From assembly GCA_963930645.1 (NCBI GenBank), contig OZ005660.1, positions 198,419,427-198,483,426 on the forward strand: a stretch of 64,000 nucleotides of DNA, in the 5' to 3' direction. A program made the position numbers and the translations under genes. This DNA comes from Salticus scenicus. Its lineage: Eukaryota; Arthropoda; Arachnida; Araneae; Salticidae. Positions 12,401 to 22,291 of the stretch are shown here, one piece after another. Position 1 is the stretch's first letter, and every line of letters begins with the position of its first letter. The notes under the pieces are model-generated. The model saw nothing but the letters and a program-made list of their open reading frames with translations, had not been told where the DNA came from and did not search any database.

Positions 12401-13797
12401 GATGGGATTTTATGACTAGAGGCGGGAAAATTGTAAGAGGGAATACCTTTTACACTAGCCAGTGGTCCATAAGTGGATTTTTTTCTTTTTGCCATATTTT
12501 CAAACTGTATTTTGGAGGTTAATGAACAAGGCCCTGACTATCGGCAGGGCATACGGGGCAAATGCCCTGCCCCCCCTACAGGTGTATGCAGAAATTCTGC
12601 AACCTAAAGAGCTGTTATGCCACTGTAAGGGGCCCCCCAGAATAGGCTTGCCCCGGGGCTCTAGGTAGTCTAAGTCGGGCCCTGTAGTACAATGAACTAA
12701 CTACACTACCTAAAAATATCCACTTGCCATATAGTGAATAAACAAGATAAAGTGGTGACTTTAATAATTTGCTTCCCTCCCATCAGGGCCCGCTTTACCA
12801 TTAGGCGAACCTAAGCGGTCGCTTAGAGCCGCCGAAAAAGGAGGGCCACCAAAAAAAATTTGAAACACTGCCCAAAATTTAAGGGAGGGGGGGGGGAGGA
12901 TGGATGGAAGAAAAGTGAAAGTCATAAACCAATTAGATTTTTTTTTTCTCTTTTAAGAAATATGTGTATATTCAATTGTAAATTAAAAGTAACCTTCTTT
13001 AAAGATTTTAACTTTGTATAAAAACACCTTAACCCTTTCAGGGACAAGGAAATTTCGCTCATTGACAATAAACTACCACCAGAATTTGCGAAGAAATAAA
13101 AGAATTTTCTTTATTATTAAAATAAAATTTTGTAAAAATTTCCAAGAGGAATTTTTGCAGATGGGAATTAAAATTAGGTGCTCGTGTTAAGGCACTAAAA
13201 TGTTGATTTTTAATAAATATATACTTTGATTTGCATTGTGATAATGAAAAGCTAGATCTTTTCAAATTAGATAGAAAAAATTTGGTTTTAGACCTGAACA
13301 TTCCACCACCCATCAGAAAAACAGAATTTATTCACGATAGTTTTATTAAATCTGAAAAATTCAAAGCCCTTTTACTTGGCATCACTAACGCGTTTGACAG
13401 TTTCACATGGCGGCCTCATTTTTAAACTCATTCAGCTTGAAATTCGAACTCCTTATATCAAATTTATCTATAATCAATTAAATAATAGAAATTGGAATAA
13501 AAAAATATAAAAAAATCACTATTAAACTTACATCTAAATAAAAAATTCCTGAAAGTTTTGTACATTTGCGAAAAAAATAACTTCGTAAACAAGTCAGCAA
13601 ATAATTCAGATTTCAGAAAGGTCTTAAGAATAGATTAAAAATACGCAAAATACATAAATTAAGAGTAAATTTAAATTACATAAGGGTGACATTTTTCTGG
13701 CCTATGGTGTCTAGAAAATCTGTTTCATGCGTTGACTTTAGATAGTCTTTTCGGCAAAAGGCTTTACCTTCATACGGAAAATTAAACGCTACTTTGG
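8587..13797. other. AT-rich stretch without a recognised gene
   Basis: Contains a 33-bp poly-A run near 9413-9445 and scattered low-complexity sequence. Near 12527-12850 there are GC-rich pieces that look like hAT-type ends: a segment bounded by AAGGCCCTGACTAT and its near reverse complement TAAGTCGGGCCCTG (about 12533-12686), and a lone end CAGGGCCCGCTTTACC at 12784. I could not pair the latter with a partner end. Minus-strand frames of 75-109 codons at 8659-9330 show no domain. Confidence 0.5.
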
Positions 13798-13807
13798 TTC
13801 GCATCAC

Positions 13808-14036
13808 AGGCCCTCCAGTGGCCGAGCGTTTCTGCACTGAAAGCTGGATGATGGGAAGTGCCCGGTTCGATCCCAGGTCACGCTCATCAACCTAGCCATT
13901 CAGAATTTTCCTTGATTTTCTCCGAAACTAGCATAAATACGGGCTAGGATCCCTTAGAAAGACCCCCTCGGAGGGCATTCTACCTATAGGCCTCGGACCT
14001 TAGCGTAGTCTGTCGGTCTTAAGTCCTACCAATCGA
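13808..14036 (+). mobile_element. tRNA-derived SINE, second copy, with target-site duplication
   Basis: Same architecture as the copy at 8342: A-box-like GTGGCCGAGCG, B-box CGGTTCGATCCC, then the shared body (ttttctccgaaact, agaaagaccccctcggagggcatt in pieces, tataggcct). It is flanked by TTCGCATCAC (13798-13807) and TTCGTATCAC (14037-14046), a 10-bp target-site duplication with one mismatch. Divergence from the first copy indicates independent, fairly old insertions. Confidence 0.85.
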
Positions 14037-14046
14037 TTCGTATCAC

Positions 14047-15087
14047 CATATCTAAATAAGAATACCTAATTATGACTTGCATTTATGAATGAAAAGGCTT
14101 CGTAATCGTGTTTAAAAGGGGTTTGTTTGCAATTAATAATGGCCAACACAAAATTTCATCTGATAACTCAATCTACTAACAAATGAATTAATAAAAAATT
14201 TATTTCAGAAATATGTCAAGGAAAAAGTTCGAGTAAAAGTGGTAAGGGAAGCATTTTTAACTCTTTTCAATAAAGTTTTAAAATGTTGACGACTTCGGTT
14301 TGTCAGCACGGCAGTAGCTTATGTTCTCTATTTAAAATGCTAGAAATAGGATAACTAATCACATTTAAAAAACTTTGTACTGCGAAAGTCGTATTAAAAT
14401 TTAGATTATTCATATGATTAAAAAAATAAAAGAAAAAATCTATAGAATATGGTATGTTTAACATTAAAATTTACAGAATCACACCAAAATATTCAAACAC
14501 ATTATAAGAGCTTAAGAGTTACAATTGGAAATTGCTAGAACTGCACTTCCGCTCATATTAAGGTTTTTTTTAAACACTTTTCAACAATGTTTTGGAGTGA
14601 TTATGAATTCAGTTAGTTTTTCTGTCTGTAGTTTTTTCCGTTGTGTGGTAACGTCGGTAAAGTACACTGAAGGTTAAACGAGGCAACAAGTACATACAGT
14701 TAGAAAATATTAATAGTCTATGCGAACCAAATAATTTTTCGTTCTTGTTTAAAAAATGCAATGAATTCTTGTTATCTGGTTTAATGTAAATTTGAAAATT
14801 ATCATTTAATATGGAAGGATTAAAATTATAATAAAAATAAGAACTAACTTAAAAATAAATAACAGTAATATTTTAATATTACTATTATTATTATTCACTA
14901 TAGAACTTTTTCGGTTGTAGAAATGTTGCAATCTGATAGCAGCAATGGTGAGGTAATGACGGATTCTAAATTCTCTTTTCTTCTGTCCATGCAAAAAAAT
15001 TTTTTTTCATTCCATTATAACAGTTTTTACTCAAATTTTCGGCCAAACAGTTTATGGTACAAGCTGTACATGGTATATGACTACATT
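14047..15087. other. AT-rich intergenic stretch, nothing recognised
   Basis: No coding block, RNA gene or clear repeat other than short AT and ATT runs near 14870-14895. Confidence 0.5.
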
Positions 15088-15256
15088 CAGTGGCAGATCT
15101 ATGGAGGGGGGAGCTAGGGGGCTGAAGCCCCCCCCCCCTTCCAAAAGCACTGACATTCACAATTGAATATTACAATTGTAAATTTTTTATTGATCTGGAA
15201 TACCTTCTTGAAAAATCTTAGCACCCCCCAAAAGTTAAGTTCTCGATCCGCCGCTG
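15088..15256. mobile_element. Non-autonomous hAT-type MITE, 169 bp
   Basis: Starts CAGTGGCAGATCTATGGAGG and ends with the near reverse complement (…CTCGATCCGCCGCTG), giving terminal inverted repeats CAGTGGC(A/G)GATC as in many hAT elements. Subterminal G and C runs pair with each other. The flanks share CTACAT (15081-15086 and 15257-15262), a decayed duplication. No transposase is encoded. Confidence 0.65.
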
Positions 15257-15468
15257 CTACATGTACAGATATAACAGTATTGATGTACAGTAGTTCTATT
15301 GTACATCAATACGTGCGATGCCATGTAGAGAATGGTAATTAGTATAAAATAAACAGAAATTTTAAAGCATTTTCCCAATCGAACGTTTAGGTAGAAAAGC
15401 TAAAGGTTTGATTCAACTTGTTTATTTTTTCTTATTTCTAAATATGCCAAATCCAATTTAATTTTTAC

Positions 15469-15500
<32 letters not shown>

Positions 15501-17194
15501 ATTTAAATTTATATTAACTTATAATATTAGAATAAGTTGAATCTTAATATAGTTGCTTTTTCTTTTGTAAGGGGGGGGGATCACAGTGAGAAGATTTACC
15601 CGAGGTTACATGAAATCTGTAAGATGCCCTAGCGTAATGTCTATTAGAGAGGGCCGCCAAAATTGTAAAGCGGCCCCTGCCTCCCATGTCCATCATAAAA
15701 ACGAGTATCATTCCATTGTCAATGTAAACATTGTGCATTTCTACAATTAAAACTAAATTTAGTAAAGTAACATCATAATATCCAACATTTCGGAATCAGT
15801 CAGCAAAAATATGGCATTTTTCATAAATTATACATTAAAAGCAGAAATTTCATAGATTTGCACTTAAATCTTATTTTTTTCTTTTTCTTAAATCAGTTTT
15901 TGAAAAAAAAAAAAAATCTTGATTCTTAACGGGGAAAAAATGTACCAAATTGGTGCTGTTGAATGAATAGGAATAAAAGCTTAGTAAGCAAACTTCATAA
16001 ATTTATAAAACTTGTAACAATTGCTTTGGATCAGAATAGTTAATCTTGATCCCTCATCTTTAGACAAAAAATACACATGAAGTATGAAAGTAACAACACA
16101 CTTGATGCTTTCACTTTCACGCTGCATTTGCATTTACTTTGCTTCACCTAATAAAGGGTTATGCTGAATTATTTTCACCAGAAACATTTGTTGCATGTTT
16201 TTAGAATTTATGGAGTTTGTAAATAACCATTGGCATAGTAAAATATGGAGTGCTTACGAGTTAAGGCTATATTGAATTGAAATCAATAAAACATAAATTG
16301 TACAACATCTCTTACACTGAGATGAATAGGTGACAATCGTATAACATATTGGATCAATTTCAATGCCCAAGAGACATCTAATACTTGATCTTCTGTCAAC
16401 TGTCGAAACAATGTATGTATACTATAACTTTTTGATTGCTAATGAGAACTATTTTTCTGAAAATAAGTTTTGAAATAGACTTTTTCCTTTTTTGAACAAA
16501 AAAACATAGTCCCCCCCCCCCCACTTTTGTTTAATGATTAACACATTCGCAGCTAATCTCACTTCACCATCAGCACGTGATGTGGAGTGTTGTGTCTGAT
16601 GTCAGTCATGGGAGATCGTTAGCGAATGTGTTAGTTTCTAGTGCAGAACTACCTCAAAAATTCTATAAATATCCATACAAGTGCTCCTTTCATGATGTGC
16701 TAGTGCCTAGCTTTTTTGTCTGGTGAAGCGTTCTGCTTTTATTTCTACCTGCAACAAACGTTGTAATTTTTTTTTATTTATTTATGGTGTTTGCTTATTT
16801 TTTTTTCAGCATTATTATTTATTACTGTTGAACACTAGTCCTGCAGCACATATTTATTAATAAATAAATACAATCAAATACTTTAAAATTAACATTTTAA
16901 TTACACTTATCAAATTTGCATATCCCTTGGAAAAAAAAAAAAAAAAAAGGATTATTAAAAACAATTGGATTAACAATTTAAGAAAAAGTGCTCCTCATAC
17001 AATGACTTTTAAACGTTTACAAAACTGTTTTTTTTTTCATTGTAGTTGACTATATCTTGATATTTATATGTTTACATTAAAAAAAAAAAAAAAAAAAAAA
17101 AAAATGTTTCCAAGAAAATACCGTAAGTTGACAAAATAAAAAACATTCCTCACAATAATTGTTTTGGTTAGAAAAGCAGTATATCACTTCTTTA
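15257..17194. other. AT-rich stretch with small hairpins and homopolymers
   Basis: Contains a 13-bp-arm hairpin (15277-15289 with 15300-15312), poly-A runs near 15470-15497 and 17080-17103, a poly-C run at 16511-16522 and a longer hairpin at 16539-16634 listed separately. No gene recognised. Confidence 0.5.
16539..16634. repeat. 96-bp imperfect hairpin
   Basis: TAACACATTCGC(A)GCTAATCTC at the left pairs with GAGATCGTTAGCGAATGTGTTA at the right apart from small bulges. It is MITE-like in size, but no target-site duplication is visible. Confidence 0.5.
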
Positions 17195-17324
17195 CACTGT
17201 AAAAAATATGTCCTATTTGCTGCCAGAAATTATGTTCTGACAACATAATTTTTTTGTAAATTACACGTATTTTCTCAAATTACAGAGAATTTCTGGCAGC
17301 AAATAGGACAAATTTTTTACAGTG
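17195..17324. mobile_element. 130-bp foldback MITE
   Basis: Terminal inverted repeats of about 37 bp begin CACTGTAAAAAAT and contain GTCCTATTTGCTGCCAGAAA; the right arm is the reverse complement with one or two changes, around a ~55-bp loop. No coding content and no clear duplication of flanking bases. Confidence 0.7.
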
Positions 17325-18172
17325 CACTTATATATAAAGTAGCTATAAGTGCTGCTTTGATGCTGCACTTGTACCTATCATTTTCGTCTGATGAAGGGTT
17401 GTGCTATTGTTTCTAATTGAAAGAACTGTTGTGAATCTTTCATGGAAAAAAAAAAATCGCAACATTGATCAAGAAAAATCCATTGGTTCATGCATATAAG
17501 GAAAATCAAACGCTGAACTGTGCGTAAGAATCACATACAGGAAATCAATTTGTAAATAAACATGAGGCATTTGTAATGTAGTCTAATATGAAAGAATGAA
17601 AAATTATAAATTGTAAACCAAAAAGCTTTGAATAGTAATAAACAAATTTCACTTATAGAACTTTTTTTTTTTTTTGTAAGTTATGTTTTTATTTTCAGAT
17701 ACAGTATAAGGTATAAGCTTAATGTAGTTTTACATGCTATAGTGATAATTATATCTCCAGAAAAAGAATGTAAGTCGTATCTACGATGTTCGCATTGCTT
17801 TAAAAAAGTTTACAATATAAAGCAATAATCTAAAAAGTTTAATATTTTTCATGTCTGCCAATAAATGTGTTAAAATATATGCTTGTACTATATTCGAATT
17901 GATCTGGTTACAGTGATAAGTACAATTAATTACTTTCTTGTTTTCCATTTCAAATTTAAAAAAAAAAAAAAAATTACCTTCTGTGTATAACTCTTTAAAG
18001 ACCTCATTAAAAACTTTTAAGTTTAATTTACAAATGAAAATCAAACATATTGAGGCGTTTAAAATAATGTGTAAACTAATATTCATCTTTTTCTACTGTT
18101 TCTGGCATTTTGCTAAAACTTTTTTTCTGATTTTAGCCTTTTTGTTAAAGAAAATTTTTACTCAGCTTAAAC
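17325..18172. other. AT-rich sequence upstream of the zinc-finger array
   Basis: No coding block recognised. Overlapping open frames on both strands around 17781-18345 read through poly-A/T tracts and lack domains. If the zinc-finger gene downstream is functional, its promoter and first exon should lie here or further left, but I could not identify either. Confidence 0.4.
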
Positions 18173-18200
18173 CCTGGAAGCTTTGTACAAAGCTTCCAGG
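18173..18200. repeat. 28-bp perfect palindrome upstream of the zinc-finger array
   Basis: Both 14-base halves are exact reverse complements; the left half is CCTGGAAGCTTTGT. It ends eight bases before the leader segment shared with the second zinc-finger locus, but the palindrome itself is not in that second copy. Confidence 0.85.
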
Positions 18201-18207
18201 TGCAAAG

Positions 18208-18322
18208 ATTTTTAATTTAATAACTCAAAGCATATGCGTCAAAAGGTTTTTAAATAAACATCCGACACAAGAACTTAGGCTTTTGTCCACCAGAGGGCGT
18301 ATTCGAGCTCTGGAGTCGCGAA
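18208..18322 (+). repeat. Leader segment shared with the minus-strand zinc-finger locus
   Basis: This ~115-bp stretch matches 58071-58186 in reverse complement with only scattered differences (shared blocks include TAACTCAAAGCATATGCGTC, CATCCGACACAAGAACTTAG and GTATTCGAGCTCT). In both loci it sits directly upstream of finger-derived sequence. Neither copy has a start codon followed by a clear open frame through the segment, so it is probably 5' non-coding or intronic sequence retained since the two loci split. A possible splice acceptor (ttttgtccaccag) lies inside it. Confidence 0.75.
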
Positions 18323-18325
18323 TAT

Positions 18326-18958
18326 GTGTGCGGAATTTGTTCTAAAGGTTTTTCTCAAAAAATACATTTGAATTTACATCTACGCACACATACTGGCGAA
18401 AAGCCTTACGTTTGTGAAGTTTGTTCAAAAGGATTTTCGACTAAGGATAATTTAAATAGGCATTCACGCACTCATATAGGAGAAAAGCCATATGTGTGCG
18501 AAATTTGTTTCAAATATTTTTCTCAAAAAGCACATTTAAATTTACATCTACGCACACATACTGGAGAAAAGCCATATGCGTGTGAAATGTGTTTTAAAAA
18601 ATACTCTGAGAAAAATCATCTAAAAACACACTTACGCACACATACAGGAGAAAAGTTACACTTTTGTGAAGTTTGTTCTAAAGGATTCTCTAATAAAAGT
18701 GATTTAAATAGGCATTCACGCACTCATACTGGAGAAAAGCCATATGTCTGTGAAATTTGTTCTAAAGATTTTTCTGAGAAAGGACATTTAAATTCACATC
18801 TACGCACACATACAGGAGAAAAGCCATACGTTTGTGAATTTTGTTCGAAAGGATTCTGTAAAAAGAGCGATTTAAATAGGCATTCACGCACACATACAGA
18901 AAAAAAGCCATATGTGTGGAAATTTGTTCCAAAATTTTCTCACGAAAGGAATTTCTAA
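18326..18958 (+). CDS. C2H2 zinc-finger array, seven fingers, likely decaying gene
   Basis: The frame encodes seven tandem C2H2 fingers of the pattern C-x2-C-x12-H-x3-H joined by TGEKP-type linkers (residues 2-205). C2H2 fingers of this Krueppel type normally bind DNA in the nucleus. Two finger types alternate (ending LNLHLRTH and LNRHSRTH), showing pairwise duplication. There is no ATG at the first finger: the frame starts on GTG and is open upstream to a stop at 18251, so either an upstream exon supplies the start or this is a pseudogene. At finger eight a one-base indel shifts the frame; the next frame still reads as a finger (SRKEF..HLRIHT), and further finger remnants continue to about 19110. 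It is paralogous to the minus-strand array at 56.3-57.7 kb. No KRAB, BTB or ZAD domain is visible. Confidence 0.7.
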   Translation: MCGICSKGFSQKIHLNLHLRTHTGEKPYVCEVCSKGFSTKDNLNRHSRTHIGEKPYVCEICFKYFSQKAHLNLHLRTHTGEKPYACEMCFKKYSEKNHLKTHLRTHTGEKLHFCEVCSKGFSNKSDLNRHSRTHTGEKPYVCEICSKDFSEKGHLNSHLRTHTGEKPYVCEFCSKGFCKKSDLNRHSRTHTEKKPYVWKFVPKFSHERNF

Positions 18959-19475
18959 ATAAGCATTTACGCATTCACACATAAAAAAAGTGATGTACCG
19001 GAAAGATGATTTAAACTCACATTTTTCCGGAGTATCCTAATGTGTGAAGATATTCGAAGGTCTTTTGTGTAATGGTGTATCTAAAAACACATACACGAAT
19101 TCCCACAAAAAAATAACCACATGTGAGTAAAATATCGGGCATGAGACTTTGCAGCTGATTTGAGCTTTTATTTGTGAGGAGTATTTGCTAAATTAACTAA
19201 TGACAGAAATCTTATTTTGCTTGTCTAATGCAAAATCATAATCATCCAATTTTTTTTTTTTTTTTTTTGGTAATAAATTGAAGATTAAAGATATTTTAAT
19301 TTTTACTGTAATGCAATTAGTTTTTCAGTAAAATTCTAATACTTAATTTCAATGTCTTGCTTTTCAATTGACTCTCAGCTTTTTTGCCATTCTCATCCCT
19401 GAATATGATTTACGGAATTTTCCAGCAGTGAGGAACTGAATAATCATATTTGCACTTATACGGGAAAAGCCGCAT
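18959..19475 (+). pseudogene. Degenerate zinc-finger remnants
   Basis: After the frameshift near 18915-18920 the sequence continues with frame-broken fingers: an out-of-frame finger up to 18984, then pieces reading KDDLNSH and NVCEDIR, and a histidine tail around 19080-19105. Near 19455-19560 a last finger-like block begins (linker EKPH, then a unit whose two cysteine positions read Y and L, ending RQHIH), and this overlaps the start of the transposase-like frame. Between about 19130 and 19450 nothing is recognised apart from a poly-T run at 19251-19268. Confidence 0.6.
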
Positions 19476-20546
19476 GTGTATGAAGTGTTACCTAAAGAAG
19501 TGTTCCTTAAATCCGGGACGAATAAAGAAAGATTGAAAAGATACACAAGGCAACATATTCATAGAAAAATGAAGAAAGTTGTGCATTCACAGCTCTTTGA
19601 TTTTGAACAGTCCTCTCAAGTTCTCAATGAACAATCCTCTCAAGCAGACTTGCATCAATCCTTAGAAGCAGCTACTGAGACAGCTTCAAATAATGTGCTT
19701 TCTAATGAAGACGCTGATAGCAAAAGTAGTCCTTTTGAAGTTTATGAGCCATTTGTTCCAAATGAAAGCCCAATTATGTCTGATGTTAGTGAATCAGATG
19801 CTTCCGCAGATCCAGAAATGCATTTTTCAGACATTCCTCTGGAAAGTGCAAAATCCTCTAAATCAAATTCATTTATTGAAGATATCAAAGAATGGGCTAT
19901 CAAGCATATGATTACTCACAGTGCTTTAACAGGGCTCCTTCACATTTTTAAAGATTACAGTATTGGAGACTTACCAAAAGATGCCCGGACATTTCTCAAA
20001 ACTCCGCGATCAGTGGAAGTATCCAATATTAGTGGAGGGGATTTCATACATTTTGATATTAATACTAGTATATGCAGTGTATTAAAAGAAATTGACACTT
20101 CTTTTTTTAATACAATTAACATTCAGGTTAATGTTGATGGTTTGCCTTCTAGCAAAGAGTGCAAAATCAGAACTGTGGCCTGTTTTGATTAAATTAGAAG
20201 TGAGTGACTTACATTTTATCTTACCTGTAAGTATTTTCCATGGGCAACAAAAACCACAAACATTAGATTTCTTAAGAAAATTTGTCAGTGACATGAATGT
20301 GTTATTGGATGAGGGAATAATATATGATAATAAGCATTTTGATGTTTCCTTAAAAGCTGTTATTTGTGATGCACCAGCTAGGTCCTTTATTACATGCACG
20401 AAAGGGCATAATAGATATTTTGGATGTTCCAAATGTACAGTTGAGGGAGATTATTTGAATAATCGAATGTGTTTCTTGGAAACAAATCTTCCTTTACGAG
20501 ATGATATCAGTTTCAGAGAACGCAAACAAAACGAGCACCATATAGG
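19476..20546 (+). pseudogene. Tnp2-like transposase-derived gene, 5' part, frameshifted
   Basis: Two overlapping frames (19476-20192 and 20092-20546) read as one protein interrupted by a one-base indel near 20145. The first frame has a finger-like start, a Ser/Glu-rich linker (residues ~45-135), then an ordered segment with IKEWAIKHMITHSAL and NIQVNVDGLP. The second frame continues with LWPVLIKLE, GQQKPQTLDFLRKFV, VICDAPARSF and GHNRYFGCSKCTVEGDY. The order 'DG - WPV - KP - CDAPA - C.KC..G' is that of a transposase-derived family widespread in arthropod genomes and resembles the Tnp2/Transposase_21 type. The frame is then cut at codon HHIG by the insertion at 20547 and resumes at 31945. The initial codon is GTG, so no start is established. 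Function lost as it stands. Confidence 0.75.
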
Positions 20547-20639
20547 CAGGCCCGTAGCTAGGTGGGGGCCAGTACGGGCTGTGCCCGACCTAGAGAAAAA
20601 TTTGCCCGTCCTAGCATATGGTTAGACTTTCGGTAAAAA

Positions 20640-22249
20640 CTTAAAAGAGAATTTTTTTTTTTTTTTTTTCTTTTTGGAAAGGTGAGTCTGTAAATAAAAT
20701 TTTATGTACACCCCCCCCCCCCCCTTCATCCTCAGTGTCAACTCAAGTTCCAGAAATTAAACCCATATCATTTTTAAAAGTCTTCTTTTTCTCTTTAAAT
20801 TCTCTCCATTCCCATAGACCGGGGGGGGGGGGGAATTATCTTGGTGATTGTAGCTTGATTTTCTTAGTTTTGTAAAGGTTTTCTGTGCCTTTAGTGGAAA
20901 GCGATTAAGTGATTTCGGTGAAATTTGTGTTCTTCATACAATAGTGCCACATCACAACTCAACCGGACGCTGTCTTTTTAATTGATGAAACAAGAATTCT
21001 GGAAAATGAAACACAACCAAAAAACATTTTGCGCCCTTAAAGTGCATATTTTGTATATATACAATTCAGGGCGAAGACAAGGAGGGGCATTTGCATGCTT
21101 CTTTAGAGGTCTGCACGTGCAGAAAGCTTTCCTTACACGTTCCGGTTCAGAATAACAATTAAAATTTCGGCCCGGGACCGATTCGTCTCATTTATTTTAT
21201 TTTATTTTAATCTGTGGTCCGGCCCGCCCTGGAAAAAATCAATTGACAAAACTAGGGCTAACTTAGGAGACTGACAATTACTTGTCAACAGAAATACATT
21301 ATTGCAGACTGACAGAAAGCCACACACAGAGAGAGAAAGTGAAATTGAAAGTATAGATAATTATGAAATAATGTAGGTAAGTATTAAAAATGGTTAGTAC
21401 TGCTAAAGTTTGTTTGTATCAATTTCCGTTTATATCCCGCAATGTATCTGAATCTTTTTGCGTGACTCTGTCAACGAAACATAAATGTTAATCCAGCTAT
21501 TTTCAAAATAAATAAATAATTAAAATAAAAGGGAAAAATGCATTTGTGCATCTGGAAAATTATTTTGATTTCATTACCCTGGAAAGTAGAGAAAAATTAA
21601 TTAAAAATTAACTTTCATATTCCTTAGATTCTCTAGACCATAAAAAATAAAGTCTCATAAACCATGATGTATTTAATTTATTTTGTTTGTTCATGTGCTG
21701 AAAGTAGTAGCAACGTTTATGCCATTTTGAATAGGGAACTTGTAATTGTGACTTTCAATAACATATATATCCTTTTTGAGACATTTTTGAAATATTTACA
21801 GAAATCAGAGCGTGAAGAAAGAGACAATCAAATGGTCATATTGCAGTTATGAACACTTTTTAGCGAAACAAAATTTCATGTAACCTAATAGCACATAAAA
21901 TAGTGTGAAAAAAAATGATTAAAGAAACGCTTTATTATTTACAATCTTTGTAATTAACGAATGAAATGCGGAAAAAATTTCCCCGGGGGAAAATTCAATC
22001 CAGACAGTCTGGCGCGAGTATATACAAAAGAAAAAAAAAAAGTCCGAATTCGCCCTGGCCCGAGAACAAATGGAAAAAATATATTCGAGGACCTAAGTCG
22101 GACTGGGGTCTCTGGCTCATGCCCGTGCAAGCTTCTACTCCTCTTATTATATACATACATACATATATATAATTTAACAGAAAAATGCTTCAGAGGACGG
22201 TTATTTTTTTAAAGTAAAGATTATTATTTTTATTTGAACACGAAATTAA

Positions 22250-22291
<42 letters not shown>

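Noticed and set aside
12533..12686. MITE with ends AAGGCCCTGACTAT / TAAGTCGGGCCCTG
   Set aside because: Ends pair, but the possible duplication AATGAAC is not adjacent to the right end, so the borders are not established; noted only as hAT-like debris.
17781..18345. Overlapping 101- and 135-codon frames upstream of the zinc fingers
   Set aside because: Rich in F, K, I and L from poly-A/T tracts, with no ATG-based plausible protein on the strand and no homology pattern; the region includes the non-coding leader.
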